Assembly: GCA_945893045.1 (NCBI GenBank)
Contig: CAMDEA010000001.1
Location: 62,001-126,000 of the forward strand
Origin: Planctomyces sp. SH-PL62
Lineage (GTDB): Bacteria > Planctomycetota > Planctomycetia > Planctomycetales > Planctomycetaceae
Length of the DNA stretch: 64,000 nucleotides
Direction: 5' to 3'
In this document: positions 53,071-61,786 of the stretch, piece after piece
Numbering within the stretch: position 1 is the first letter of the stretch
How the letters are laid out: each line of letters starts with the position of its first letter
Notes under the pieces: generated by a model
The model's database searches: none
What the model saw: only the letters and a program-made list of their open reading frames with translations
Told to the model about the DNA's origin: nothing
Position numbers and translations under genes: made by a program

Positions 53071-53772
53071 ATGACACATCGTTTGAGTTTGCTGCTGTGG
53101 AGTTGGATGCTCTTCGTCCCGGTTGTCAGTTCTGCTGAGGAACCCGCTGTGAAACTCAAGGCGGGCGACCGCATCGTGTTCCTGGGTGATTCGATCACTC
53201 AAGCCGGAGCTGGTCCCAACGGATACGTCACGATGATCCGGCAGGCGCTCGACAAGCAGCACACCGACCTCAAGATTGAAGTCATCGGAGCGGGCATCAG
53301 TGGTAACAAAGTCCCGGACCTGCAACGCCGTGTCGATAAAGACGTCATCGCCAAGAAGCCGACGATTGTCTTCATCTACATCGGCATCAACGACGTTTGG
53401 CACGGCGAGAAAGATCCGGCACGCGGCACGCTGCCCAACGCTTTCGAGTCCGGTTTGAAGGAAGTCATCGGCAAATGCCGCGACGCCGGAGCGACGGTCG
53501 TCCTCTGCACGCCCACGGTGATTGGCGAAAAGAACGACGGCGAGAATGCGCTCGATGCGAAGCTCGATCAATACTCGGACATCAGCCGGAAGATTGCCAA
53601 GGAACTCAAGCTGCCGCTGTGCGACTTGCGGGCGGCATTCGTCGAGCAACTGAAAGCCCACAACAAAGACAACGCCGCGAAAGGCGTGCTCACCTCCGAC
53701 ACCGTGCATCTCAATCAAGCGGGCAACGAATTCGTCGCCAAGACGATGCTCAAGGTGCTGGGCTCGCAATAG
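53071..53772 (+). CDS. Secreted SGNH/GDSL-family hydrolase
   Basis: This 233-residue esterase-like protein has a signal peptide (LLLWSWMLFVPVVSS). All four blocks are visible: block I FLGDSIT with Ser41, block II GAGISGN with its Gly, block III YIGINDVW with the oxyanion Asn, and block V with Asp210 and His213 (SDTVHLN). Such enzymes remove acyl groups from sugars or lipids. It lies alone between the FHA gene and the LutB-like gene. Confidence 0.9.
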   Translation: MTHRLSLLLWSWMLFVPVVSSAEEPAVKLKAGDRIVFLGDSITQAGAGPNGYVTMIRQALDKQHTDLKIEVIGAGISGNKVPDLQRRVDKDVIAKKPTIVFIYIGINDVWHGEKDPARGTLPNAFESGLKEVIGKCRDAGATVVLCTPTVIGEKNDGENALDAKLDQYSDISRKIAKELKLPLCDLRAAFVEQLKAHNKDNAAKGVLTSDTVHLNQAGNEFVAKTMLKVLGSQ

Positions 53773-53775
53773 TGA

Positions 53776-53847
53776 CGTGGGGCAGGTTTCCAACCTGCCC
53801 GGCCGCTCGTCGCATCCTCTCCTGGCAGGTTGCAAACCTGCCTCACG
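53776..53847. repeat. Inverted repeat of self-complementary arms before the LutB-like gene
   Basis: Arms at 53776-53800 and 53823-53847 match at about 22 of 25 positions. Each arm is itself nearly palindromic (GGCAGGTT...AACCTGCC). The element begins directly after the SGNH hydrolase stop and ends eight bases before the ATG at 53855. It therefore covers the usual ribosome-site region of that gene. Confidence 0.75.
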
Positions 53848-53854
53848 AAAATCC

Positions 53855-55213
53855 ATGAACCACGCTGACAACGCTGCTGTTTTCACACGCGACGACGCGC
53901 GCACGCACTGGCACGACCAGGCACTGTGGTTCGTGCGGGCGAAACGCGATCGCATGGCCAACTCGCTGCCCGAATGGGAGACGCTGCGCGAGACGGCGGC
54001 CGCGATCAAGAATCACACGGTGTCGCGGCTGGCGGATTTGTTGGAGCAATTCGAGGCCAATGCGACGAAGCTCGGTGCGACGGTGCATTGGGCTTCGACG
54101 CCGGCCGAGCACAACGAGATCGTGCTTGGCATTCTGCAAAAGCATGGCGTCACACGCGTCGTGAAGAGCAAGTCGATGCTCACCGAGGAGTGCCATCTCA
54201 ATCCGTTTCTCGAACGGCACGGGATGGAAGTGGTCGATACGGACCTCGGCGAGTGGATCGTGCAACTTCGTGGCGAAGCGCCGAGTCACATCGTACTGCC
54301 GGCGATTCACATTAAACGGGAAGAAGTCGGAGAACTCTTTCATCGCGTGATCGGCACGCCGGAGGGACTCGCGGAACCGAAGCCGCTCGTTGAAGCAGCG
54401 CGGATTGAACTGCGGAATAAGTTCATGCAAGCGGAGGCGGGCATCACCGGCGTCAACTTCGCCATCGCCGAGACCGGCGGATTCGTCGTCTGTACGAACG
54501 AAGGGAACGCGGACCTCGGTGTGTCACTGCCATCAGTCCACATCGCCTGCATGGGCATCGAAAAGCTGATTCCCAAAGCCGAACATCTCGGAGTCTTCCT
54601 GCGGTTGCTGGCGCGGTCCGCGACCGGGCAGCCGATCACGACATATAGCTCGCACTTCCACGGACCGAAGCCGGGGGGCGAACTGCATATCGTGCTGCTC
54701 GACAACGGCCGCAGCGACATTCTCGGCAGCGAAGATTTCCGGCGGTCGCTGAATTGCATCCGTTGCGGAGCGTGCATGAATACCTGCCCGGTCTTCCGAC
54801 GCAGCGGCGGACACAGCTATCAAACGACCGTCCCCGGCCCGATCGGCTCGATCCTCGCTCCGTCGCGAGATGCTCAGCAGTTTCATTCGCTGCCCTATGC
54901 GTGCAGCCTCTGCGGCAGTTGCACCGATGTCTGTCCCGTGAAGATCGACCTGCATCATCAACTGCTGACGTGGCGCAAGGAGATCGCCGTGCGGGGTCTG
55001 GTGCCGTGGTCGAAACGCTTCGCGCTCGGTGCGGCGAGTTTCGTGATGCGACGCCCCAAGCTGTTTATTTTCGCCGGTTCCGTCGGCCGAAAAGTCCTGT
55101 CGTGGCTGCCGAGGTTTCTGGTCTACAATCGGCTGAACCCCTGGGGTCGCCAACGCGAATTGCCAGTCCCTCCCAAACAAAGCTTTCGTGAGATGTATCG
55201 ACTACGAAAGTAA
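53855..55213 (+). CDS. LutB-like iron-sulfur protein (lactate utilisation type)
   Basis: About 452 residues. The N-terminal LUD domain has LTEECHLNPFLERHGMEVVDTDLGEWIVQL and GVNFAIAETGGFVVCTNEGN. Two [4Fe-4S] motifs follow: CIRCGACMNTCPV and CSLCGSCTDVCPV. This is the LutB layout, a subunit of the LutABC L-lactate oxidation complex. No lutA or lutC lies beside it, so the partners are elsewhere or it has another donor. I chose the ATG at 53855, since the longer frame from 53777 only translates the repeat. The repeat's proximity leaves no clear Shine-Dalgarno. Confidence 0.85.
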   Translation: MNHADNAAVFTRDDARTHWHDQALWFVRAKRDRMANSLPEWETLRETAAAIKNHTVSRLADLLEQFEANATKLGATVHWASTPAEHNEIVLGILQKHGVTRVVKSKSMLTEECHLNPFLERHGMEVVDTDLGEWIVQLRGEAPSHIVLPAIHIKREEVGELFHRVIGTPEGLAEPKPLVEAARIELRNKFMQAEAGITGVNFAIAETGGFVVCTNEGNADLGVSLPSVHIACMGIEKLIPKAEHLGVFLRLLARSATGQPITTYSSHFHGPKPGGELHIVLLDNGRSDILGSEDFRRSLNCIRCGACMNTCPVFRRSGGHSYQTTVPGPIGSILAPSRDAQQFHSLPYACSLCGSCTDVCPVKIDLHHQLLTWRKEIAVRGLVPWSKRFALGAASFVMRRPKLFIFAGSVGRKVLSWLPRFLVYNRLNPWGRQRELPVPPKQSFREMYRLRK

Positions 55214-55300
55214 CCCGAAGCGTCAGCGAGGGCGAACGCTCAAGCGACTGCGAATTGAAGGCGTTCTGAAGCCTTCGCCCTCGCTGACGCTTCGGGTTAC
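55210..55300. repeat. Perfect inverted repeat overlapping a stop codon (27-bp arms)
   Basis: Arms at 55210-55236 and 55274-55300 (GTAACCCGAAGCGTCAGCG and its complement) match at all 27 positions around a 37-base loop. The left arm includes the TAA of the LutB-like gene. The right arm ends 26 bases before the next start codon. It may end transcription between the two genes. Confidence 0.85.
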
Positions 55301-55326
55301 ATCGCCTCCTCAAATCACGGAGAACG

Positions 55327-56454
55327 ATGATGAATCTCAGAATGCTGCTGACCGTTTTGGCCATCTCCGTTTGTGGGGGGGCCGTCTCGGCGGCCGAGCC
55401 GATCAAAGTGCAATCGGCGCTGGTCCGGGTGCTCGACGAAGCGGAAGTCCCCGCGCGGGAGGCCGGCGTATTGGAACTGCTCGATGTGCGTGATGGGGAC
55501 CAGGTCAAAGCTGGGCAGGTGCTTGGCCAATTGGATGCGGAGGACGCCAAGTTGGCTGTCGCGCGCGCGGAACTGGATTTGGCGATCGCCGATCGGCAAG
55601 CCAAAAACGCGCTGCCGGTGAAGACCGCCGAAGCGCTGTTAAAGGAAGCCGAGCAAGATCGAACTCAGGCGGGCTTAACGCAACGCATTGCCGCTTTGAA
55701 GGCGGAGAACGATGTCGCCGTCCGGCACGCGACGAAGTCCCGCGACTCCTCCAAGGTGGAATATGAGCGAGCCGTCCAGGCGCGCAAGGCCTTCGAGAAG
55801 AGCGTCTCGCTGACCGAAGTGGATCGCTTGAAGCTGATCATGGAACGGAACGAACTCGAAATTGAGAAGGCGGTCTTCGACAAAGAGCTGGCCGACCTGC
55901 TCAAGCAAATCGAAGACTCGACGATCACCGAACAAGATCAAATGGTCGCGCGGCTGAAGCTGGCGGTCGAGCAGGCGCGAGTGCAAAAAGAAGTCGATGT
56001 GCTGACTCGTGATCTCAAGGCCCGCACGCTCGATCAGGCACAATTGCAATTGGCTCGGCGTCAGTTTAAATCGCCGCTGGATGGCGTGGTCGTCGAAACC
56101 TTGCGGCACCGGGGCGAGTGGCTCGAACCGGGACAGCGCGTGTTGCGAATCGTGCGACTGGATCGGCTGAAGGTCGAAGGCTTCGTCGAGAGCCGGCAAA
56201 TCACTGGCTCGCTACGCGGAGCCGCCGTGCGGGTGCTCGTGCAACCGTCGGATGAAGAGAAGCCGATCGTCGTGAAAGGCAAAATCGTCTTCGTCAGCCC
56301 GGAGATCGACCCGGTCAACGCCCAAGTCCGCGTCTGGGCCGAAGTCGAGAACCCCGACCTCTCGCTGCGTCCCGGCCTGCAAGCCGAAATGATCATCGAC
56401 CCAGCGAGCCGCACGGCGACGAATCCCGCCACTAAGATTAGCGGAGGTCGTTAA
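55327..56454 (+). CDS. HlyD-like periplasmic adaptor (membrane fusion) protein
   Basis: This 375-residue protein has a signal peptide (LLTVLAISVCGGAVSA). Lipoyl-like halves flank a long helical hairpin: VPAREAGVLELLDVRDGDQVKAGQVLGQLD at the start, helices across about residues 85-240 (coiled coil with many Glu/Lys/Arg), then QFKSPLDGVVVETLRHRGEWLEPGQRVLRIV. The beta-barrel domain (VRVLVQPSDEEKPIVVKGKIVFVSPEIDPVNAQVRVWAEVEN) closes it. Adaptors of this kind join an inner-membrane pump to an outer-membrane channel. Here the next gene, five bases on, is an M50-type membrane protein and no pump is present. Confidence 0.88.
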   Translation: MMNLRMLLTVLAISVCGGAVSAAEPIKVQSALVRVLDEAEVPAREAGVLELLDVRDGDQVKAGQVLGQLDAEDAKLAVARAELDLAIADRQAKNALPVKTAEALLKEAEQDRTQAGLTQRIAALKAENDVAVRHATKSRDSSKVEYERAVQARKAFEKSVSLTEVDRLKLIMERNELEIEKAVFDKELADLLKQIEDSTITEQDQMVARLKLAVEQARVQKEVDVLTRDLKARTLDQAQLQLARRQFKSPLDGVVVETLRHRGEWLEPGQRVLRIVRLDRLKVEGFVESRQITGSLRGAAVRVLVQPSDEEKPIVVKGKIVFVSPEIDPVNAQVRVWAEVENPDLSLRPGLQAEMIIDPASRTATNPATKISGGR

Positions 56455-56459
56455 TCACC

Positions 56460-58685
56460 ATGTCCTCTGCGGCAAACACCTCCGCGCCGCCGTCGGATGC
56501 GATCATCCCCTGGCGGATGCGTCGCGACCTGATCGCGCGAACGAGTGCGGGTGGCGAGGACGCGGGTTGGACGTTGAAAGACCCGCTGTCGCTCGCCTAC
56601 TTCCGACTGCGTGAAGCGGAATACGCGGTGTTCTCGCTTCTGGACGGGCGCGTGACCTACGGCCAGATGCTCGAATCGCTGCGACGAAAGTTTCCGGCCG
56701 AGCCTTGGTCGATCGACAACTTGAAATCGTTTGTCGGCTCATTGGTGCAGTCCGGATTAGTGTCGTCCCTGCGGCCGGGACAAGGACGCCTGCTCTCGCG
56801 GCAGCAGGAGAGAACTCGACAACGGGCACGGTGGAGCGCGCTGACGAATGTGCTGGCGATTCGCTGGCACGGAATCGATCCGGAACCGTTGCTGCGGCAC
56901 ATGGAACCGTGGACGCGCTGGCTGTTCCGACCGGCGTTCCTCGCCGCTTGTGTGTCGTTGATCGCCTGGGCGTTGCTGCTGGTGACGCTGCGCTGGGAAA
57001 CGCTGGCACGCCGGCTGCCCGAGGCGACGGACTTGTTTGGCATGGGGAATCTGTTGCCGCTGGTGGTCGTATTCATCGTCATTAAGGTGCTGCACGAATT
57101 CGGGCATGTGCTGACCTGCCGGCATTACGGTGGCGAATGTCACGAGCTGGGAATTCAAGTGCTCATGTTTATGCCGCTGCTTTACGGCGACGTGACGGAC
57201 GCCTGGATGGTCTCGCGGCGTTGGCCACGAATCGCGATTTCGGCGGCGGGCATCTTCGTCGAGCTGGTGTTAGCGTCGATCGCAACGCTGCTGTGGTGGC
57301 AGAGCGTGCCGGGACTGCTGAACTCCGTATTCTTGAACGTGATGCTGGTCTGCTCGCTCAACACGTTGCTGTTCAACGGAAACCCGTTGATGCGTTACGA
57401 CGGCTATTACGTGCTGGCAGATCTGCTCAACCTGCCGAACCTGGCGATGCAGGCTCGGCAAACCGTCATGTCGCTCTGCGAGCGATTGATCGCGGGAGTC
57501 AGCGACGAAGAGATCGACCTCGATTCGCGGCGCTGGTGGACGCTGGTGGTTTATGGAGTGGCTTCGGCGGTCTATCGGCTGTTCGTGACGGTCGGCATCG
57601 TATGGTTCCTGCATCACTTCTTCGGCCGCGGACTCGGCCTGCTCGCAACCGGGATGTCCGTGATGTTGGTGGCCGGAGCCGTCGTGACTCCGCTGCGCGA
57701 GTTCATCGCGCGCGTCCGCCAGCAACAATCCAATAAAACGTTGTCACCGCGCCGCTTGCGAAATGGCCTGACCACTTGCGGAGTGCTGCTTGCCGCGTTG
57801 CTGTTGATCCCGCTGCCGTATTCGGTGAGCGCGCCGTTCGTGGTCTTTCCGGGAGATGCACAGCCGGTCTTCGTCACCGTTTCCGGGCGCATCGAATCGG
57901 CTCTTCCCGCCGGGACGCGAGTGCATGTGGGGCAACCGCTCGGCCAATTATCCAACCACGAGATTCTGTTACATCACGAACGGCAAGTCGCCGAGGTCGC
58001 TCGATTCGCTGCGCGGCTGCGGACGTTGGAAGCTCAGCGCGGCAGCAACGAATCGGCGGCGATCCGTTTACCCACAACACGCGACGCGCTCGTCAGTGCC
58101 CAGCGCAGGCTGCAACAACTCAGCGACCAAGTGCAGCGGCTGCGTCTGAAGAGCCCAACGGACGGCATCGTGTTGCCGCCACCGAACCTCGCTCGCTCAG
58201 CACCGACGGAAGAAGTCTTGCCCGATTGGCACGGCACACCTTTGGAAGCCATCAATCGCGGCGCGACCGTCCGCGAGCAAACACTGTTTTGCTACGTCGG
58301 CGATCCAGCGCGGCAAGACGCGGTGTTGCTCGTCGATCAAAACGCCGTCGAATTCATCCGCCCCGACCAGACGGTACGACTCCGTTTTCTTTCGGACCCC
58401 GGCACGGTCCGCGAAGGCCGCGTCGAAGAAGTCGCCTCCACACGCTCTGAAACAGTGCCCCGCGAACTGACCGTCACACACTTGGCCGCCGTCAAACACA
58501 CAAGCGCCGGAGCGACTCCCGCCGAAGTCTCCTACGAGGTCCGCGTGCGGATGAACGACGAATCCGCAACAGCGCTCTATTCACCCGGCCAAGCTCGCAT
58601 TGAATGCGGCACGCTGTCACTGGCTTCGCGCCTCTGGCGTCTGCTGCGACACACGTTCTCGGCAGAGTGGTCTCCCAGAGAATGA
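56460..58685 (+). CDS. M50 site-2-protease-like membrane protein with C-terminal lipoyl-like region
   Basis: This 741-residue protein has a PqqD-like N-terminal domain (about 35-105, YFRLREAEYAVFSLLDG). Membrane helices follow, and the zinc motif is His212-Glu213-Phe-Gly-His216. The second M50 site is NPLMRYDGYYVLADLLNLPNL with the third ligand Asp. After the last helix (LLAALLLIPLPYSVSAPFVV) comes an HlyD-like stretch: VSGRIESALPAGTRVHVGQPLGQL, a helical hairpin and LKSPTDGIVLPP. This M50 plus biotinyl-lipoyl layout matches putative peptide zinc metalloproteases of export systems. It follows its adaptor gene after five bases, so they are one operon. Substrate unknown. Confidence 0.85.
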   Translation: MSSAANTSAPPSDAIIPWRMRRDLIARTSAGGEDAGWTLKDPLSLAYFRLREAEYAVFSLLDGRVTYGQMLESLRRKFPAEPWSIDNLKSFVGSLVQSGLVSSLRPGQGRLLSRQQERTRQRARWSALTNVLAIRWHGIDPEPLLRHMEPWTRWLFRPAFLAACVSLIAWALLLVTLRWETLARRLPEATDLFGMGNLLPLVVVFIVIKVLHEFGHVLTCRHYGGECHELGIQVLMFMPLLYGDVTDAWMVSRRWPRIAISAAGIFVELVLASIATLLWWQSVPGLLNSVFLNVMLVCSLNTLLFNGNPLMRYDGYYVLADLLNLPNLAMQARQTVMSLCERLIAGVSDEEIDLDSRRWWTLVVYGVASAVYRLFVTVGIVWFLHHFFGRGLGLLATGMSVMLVAGAVVTPLREFIARVRQQQSNKTLSPRRLRNGLTTCGVLLAALLLIPLPYSVSAPFVVFPGDAQPVFVTVSGRIESALPAGTRVHVGQPLGQLSNHEILLHHERQVAEVARFAARLRTLEAQRGSNESAAIRLPTTRDALVSAQRRLQQLSDQVQRLRLKSPTDGIVLPPPNLARSAPTEEVLPDWHGTPLEAINRGATVREQTLFCYVGDPARQDAVLLVDQNAVEFIRPDQTVRLRFLSDPGTVREGRVEEVASTRSETVPRELTVTHLAAVKHTSAGATPAEVSYEVRVRMNDESATALYSPGQARIECGTLSLASRLWRLLRHTFSAEWSPRE

Positions 58686-58696
58686 TTTGTCCGGCC

Positions 58697-60202
58697 TCAG
58701 TCGTCATCTGGCAGGCGGAGCACCGGTTCGTCGTCGTCCTCCTCCTCAGCGATTGCCTTGTCGGCTGTGAGGCTGATTAGCGGCTCCTCATCGAGCAATC
58801 CGGCGAGCTTGCGACCGGCAACGGGGACTGTCTCTGACGATTCCAGAGGCATGTCACCTTCGATTTCAATCTCGATGCCATCAAAATCGTCCGACGCATC
58901 CGCCTCCGATTCGATGTTGTCGAGCTTGTGCCCCTCTTCTTCGATTTCGATGCCATCGAATTCGTCCTCGACGACCTCCGGCTTGGGGAGCGGTTTGGAC
59001 GCAGTGGACTTCGAGGAAGGTTTGCCAGTCGGACTCTTTGGCGCGGAGGCTGCGCGTTTTTCCACAGGGCGCAATTTTGGCTCGGATTTGGATGGCTCGC
59101 GTGTGCCGTTGGCTGTTGAAGATTTGACCGGGACCGCTGTCGGTTTGGCCTTCGGTGGATCGCTGCGGGTCGGTGCGTCGCCGAGCAGGATCTGTTCAAA
59201 GAAGGCGTCGTCGTCCGCGGTTTTCTTCGCCTGGGCGGCGGTGGGAGATTTGTCTTTGGCTTTCTCTTTACTCTTCGCTTTGGCGGACGCGGCCTTCATT
59301 TTTCGTTCGAGCGATTTCTTGGCTTCGATCTCTTCGTGAACCTTGCGCAGCGGGATCAACAGCTCGGCCATCGACTGCCAACGGTCGTTGGGGTTTGGCA
59401 GCAGTCCCTTCATGAGGATGTCGGCGACACGCGGGTCGATGTGCGGGGCGAGACTGGTCAGCGGCTTCGGGGGCTTGTTGATGTGCTGCAAGACGGTGTC
59501 GAGCGTTTCTTGATCGGGGACATCCCAAGGGAGCCGCTTCGAGCACATCTCATAGGCGGTGACCGCGAACGAGAAGACGTCGATGCGCTGGTCGGTCTTC
59601 TGCCGCTTGATGAGTTCCGGAGCCATGTAATTGGCGGTCCCGGTGCGGTTGCCGGGCTTCTGGAAATCCGGCGTGTTCGGCACGACGAGGCCAAAGTCGA
59701 TCAGCTTGACGGTGTTGTCCGAATCGATCATCACGTTTCGCGGACAGAGATCGCGGTGAATCCAATTTTGCTTGTGCAGATAATCCACCGCCTCGCCGAG
59801 TTGAATGATGTAATTCAAGCAGTTGTCCTGCATCTGCTCGTTCTGCGTATCGACCAGATAGCTCAGGCTCAGGCCATCGACGTAGTCCATCATCAAGTAT
59901 TGTTCGTCGGTCGTCGTCGTGCCGAATTCGATCGTCTTGACGATGTTGGGGTGCTGCAAGCTGACAGCAACCTCCCCTTCGCTGGGCTTCTTCAACCCCA
60001 AGAAGCGGCTCTCAAATCTCTCGGTCTTGACCTTGTCGAGCACTTTGATGGCCAGCATCCGGCCGGTCATGGAATCGCGCGCGCGCCAGACCTTCGACAT
60101 GCTCCCTTGGCCGACCCGAGCCAATAGTTCGAAGCGCCGAGCGATATCGACTTTCTCGACTCTCGACTTCTTGTCGAACAGATTCTTCAGGAAATTCGCC
60201 AT
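58697..60202 (-). CDS. Ser/Thr protein kinase with acidic C-terminal tail
   Basis: About 501 residues. The kinase domain (about 20-275) has VGQGSMSKVWRARD, LAIKVLD with the ATP Lys, HRDLCPRNVMI with the catalytic Asp, DFG in KLIDFGLVV and TANYMAPELIKR. The Lys usually found two residues after HRD (HRDxKPxN) is Cys here, so activity may be reduced or unusual. The tail (280-501) is Lys/Ala-rich, then acidic, with two similar blocks (DEFDGIEIEEEG and DDFDGIEIEIEG). There is no membrane helix. I chose the ATG at 60202; the frame upstream overlaps accD in the other frame and is not protein-like. Confidence 0.88.
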   Translation of the reverse strand: MANFLKNLFDKKSRVEKVDIARRFELLARVGQGSMSKVWRARDSMTGRMLAIKVLDKVKTERFESRFLGLKKPSEGEVAVSLQHPNIVKTIEFGTTTTDEQYLMMDYVDGLSLSYLVDTQNEQMQDNCLNYIIQLGEAVDYLHKQNWIHRDLCPRNVMIDSDNTVKLIDFGLVVPNTPDFQKPGNRTGTANYMAPELIKRQKTDQRIDVFSFAVTAYEMCSKRLPWDVPDQETLDTVLQHINKPPKPLTSLAPHIDPRVADILMKGLLPNPNDRWQSMAELLIPLRKVHEEIEAKKSLERKMKAASAKAKSKEKAKDKSPTAAQAKKTADDDAFFEQILLGDAPTRSDPPKAKPTAVPVKSSTANGTREPSKSEPKLRPVEKRAASAPKSPTGKPSSKSTASKPLPKPEVVEDEFDGIEIEEEGHKLDNIESEADASDDFDGIEIEIEGDMPLESSETVPVAGRKLAGLLDEEPLISLTADKAIAEEEDDDEPVLRLPDDD

Positions 60203-60228
60203 CGCAAGATCATCTCGGAGAACGAGGT

Positions 60229-61077
60229 TCAGGCTCCGCAGTAGTCGATGATCCGGGCAATCTCCGTCCGCATGTGCTGCCGATCCACAATGCGATCGAC
60301 AAAGCCCATCTTCAACAAGAACTCGCTGGTCTGGAAGCCTTCGGGAAGCTCTTGTTTGACGGTCGCGGCGACGACGCGCGGGCCGGCGAATCCCACGAGT
60401 GCTTTGGGTTCGGCCAGCGTGATGTCGCCGAGCGATGCGAAGCTGGCGGCCACACCGCCCATCGTCGGGTTTGTCAGCACCGAAATGAACAGCCCACCCG
60501 CATCGTGAAAACGGCCCAGTGCGGCGGAGACTTTCCCCATTTGCATCAGCGACAAAATCCCTTCGTGCATCCGAGCACCGCCGCCCGAACCGCTGACAAT
60601 TACCAACGGCAGCTTGAGTTCGGTGGCCTGCTCGATTCCGCGAGTCAACTTTTCGCCGACGACCGAGCCCATGCTGCCCATGATGAACGCCGAATCGGTC
60701 AGCCCCAGCACCAGCGGCCGGCCGCGCATGTAGCCTTTGCCGATGACGCAAGCGTCCGTCAGGCCGGTCTTCTTCTGTTCTTCCTTCAAGCGATCCTTGT
60801 ACGGCTTCTTATCCACGAAGCCCAACGGGTCCACTGGCCGAATGTTGGTGAACCACTCTTCGAAGCTTTCCTCGTCCAGCAACTGGGCGATGCGGGCTTT
60901 CGCCGGTACGTAGAAGTGATGATTGCATTCCGGGCAGCAATACAGGCTCTGCTGCATCTGCTTGCGATAGACCGTGGCTTTGCAGCCATCACACTGAATC
61001 CACAGTCCTTCGGGCACGCCGCGCTTCTGGCGTTTGCCGTTGGTGTTGTCGGGATCAGTGGCGGAGGGGCGGCTCAT
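60229..61077 (-). CDS. accD: Acetyl-CoA carboxylase carboxyltransferase subunit beta
   Basis: This 282-residue subunit transfers CO2 from biotin to acetyl-CoA, making malonyl-CoA for fatty acid synthesis, together with AccA. The N-terminal zinc ribbon has CDGCKATVY and CCPECNHHF. The crotonase-like core shows [50 protein letters not shown] and [20 protein letters not shown]. Length is normal. It sits 26 bases upstream of the kinase gene, with which it may share a transcript. AccA is not in the window. Confidence 0.97.
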   Translation of the reverse strand: MSRPSATDPDNTNGKRQKRGVPEGLWIQCDGCKATVYRKQMQQSLYCCPECNHHFYVPAKARIAQLLDEESFEEWFTNIRPVDPLGFVDKKPYKDRLKEEQKKTGLTDACVIGKGYMRGRPLVLGLTDSAFIMGSMGSVVGEKLTRGIEQATELKLPLVIVSGSGGGARMHEGILSLMQMGKVSAALGRFHDAGGLFISVLTNPTMGGVAASFASLGDITLAEPKALVGFAGPRVVAATVKQELPEGFQTSEFLLKMGFVDRIVDRQHMRTEIARIIDYCGA

Positions 61078-61100
61078 CGGTGCGGGTCTCTAGGCGTTTT

Positions 61101-61149
61101 GTTTTTTGATTTTTGATTGATACTGTGGTTCAATCGAAAATCAAAAATC
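61101..61149. repeat. AT-rich inverted repeat between accD and the phosphatase-fold gene
   Basis: Arms at 61101-61120 and 61130-61149 pair at 18 of 20 positions (GATTTTTGATT type) around a nine-base loop. A direct repeat CAATCGAAAATCA occurs at 61131-61143 and 61152-61164. AT-rich sequence is rare in this window. It may terminate the gene that stops at 61162 or open the region before accD. Confidence 0.6.
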
Positions 61150-61161
61150 GGCAATCGAAAA

Positions 61162-61770
61162 TCAGGTTGTCTCGTCCGCGTTGCTTTGCCGGATGAACTC
61201 GCCGTCGCGGCTCGATTCAAACACTTCGATGATCGGATCGCGCGGCTCTTCGGAAAATGCGGTCGTCAGATCGGGTGGTTCGCCGGTCAGCAGGGAAGAT
61301 ACAAGACTCGCCAAAGGCTCGGAAGCGACGATCACCAGCACGCCGAACTTGCGGAGCGGCTTCTTGAGCGCTCGTTGCACGCGAGCGACCGCGGCTTCCC
61401 ACGGTTCGCCTTCGGAGGGGCAGACGGTCTCCGGAGCCTCTTGCCACTGATGAAAGATACGTGACATACGCCGGCCGATGTCCTCGATGGTCGAGCTTTG
61501 CCACAGACCCAGATTCAAGTTCGCGAATTCCTCCGACTCGCGAACCGTCAGGTCGAACGCCTCGGCGATAGCCGCGGCCGTCCCTTTCGCCGGCTGAGCC
61601 GGACCACTCACGATCGCGTCCGGTGACTTGGACAGTGATTTCAGCCGCTTGATCGACGTTGCGAGCTGCGCTTCGCCGCGCGAATTCAGCGGCAAGTCGA
61701 GCGAGCCAATCAGCCGATGCTGCTCGTCGAAATCAGTCCAGCCGGGCCGAACCACGGCGACAATCGTCAT
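61162..61770 (-). CDS. Histidine-phosphatase-fold protein lacking the catalytic histidines
   Basis: This 202-residue protein follows the phosphoglycerate mutase-like fold: an N-terminal strand VAVVRPGWTDFDEQHRLIGSLDLPLNSRGEAQ, SGPAQPAKGTAAAIAEAF, and LNLGLWQSSTIEDI. The family's RHG triad reads R-P-G here, so the phosphorylated His is missing. The second His region (usually SHG or THG) reads VIVASEPLASLV. The protein is therefore expected to be a non-enzymatic, perhaps ligand-binding, relative. It lies between rpe and accD on the same strand, with hairpin repeats on both sides. Confidence 0.75.
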   Translation of the reverse strand: MTIVAVVRPGWTDFDEQHRLIGSLDLPLNSRGEAQLATSIKRLKSLSKSPDAIVSGPAQPAKGTAAAIAEAFDLTVRESEEFANLNLGLWQSSTIEDIGRRMSRIFHQWQEAPETVCPSEGEPWEAAVARVQRALKKPLRKFGVLVIVASEPLASLVSSLLTGEPPDLTTAFSEEPRDPIIEVFESSRDGEFIRQSNADETT

Positions 61771-61786
61771 AGAGTCACGCTCACAA

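Noticed and set aside
53777-53854. N-terminal extension of the LutB-like protein
   Set aside because: The extra 26 residues only translate the inverted repeat; LutB proteins normally begin near the chosen ATG.
60203-60751. N-terminal extension of the second kinase across accD
   Set aside because: It is Arg/Gly/Ala-rich with no domain and overlaps accD in another frame. MANFLKNLF at 60202 is a natural start.
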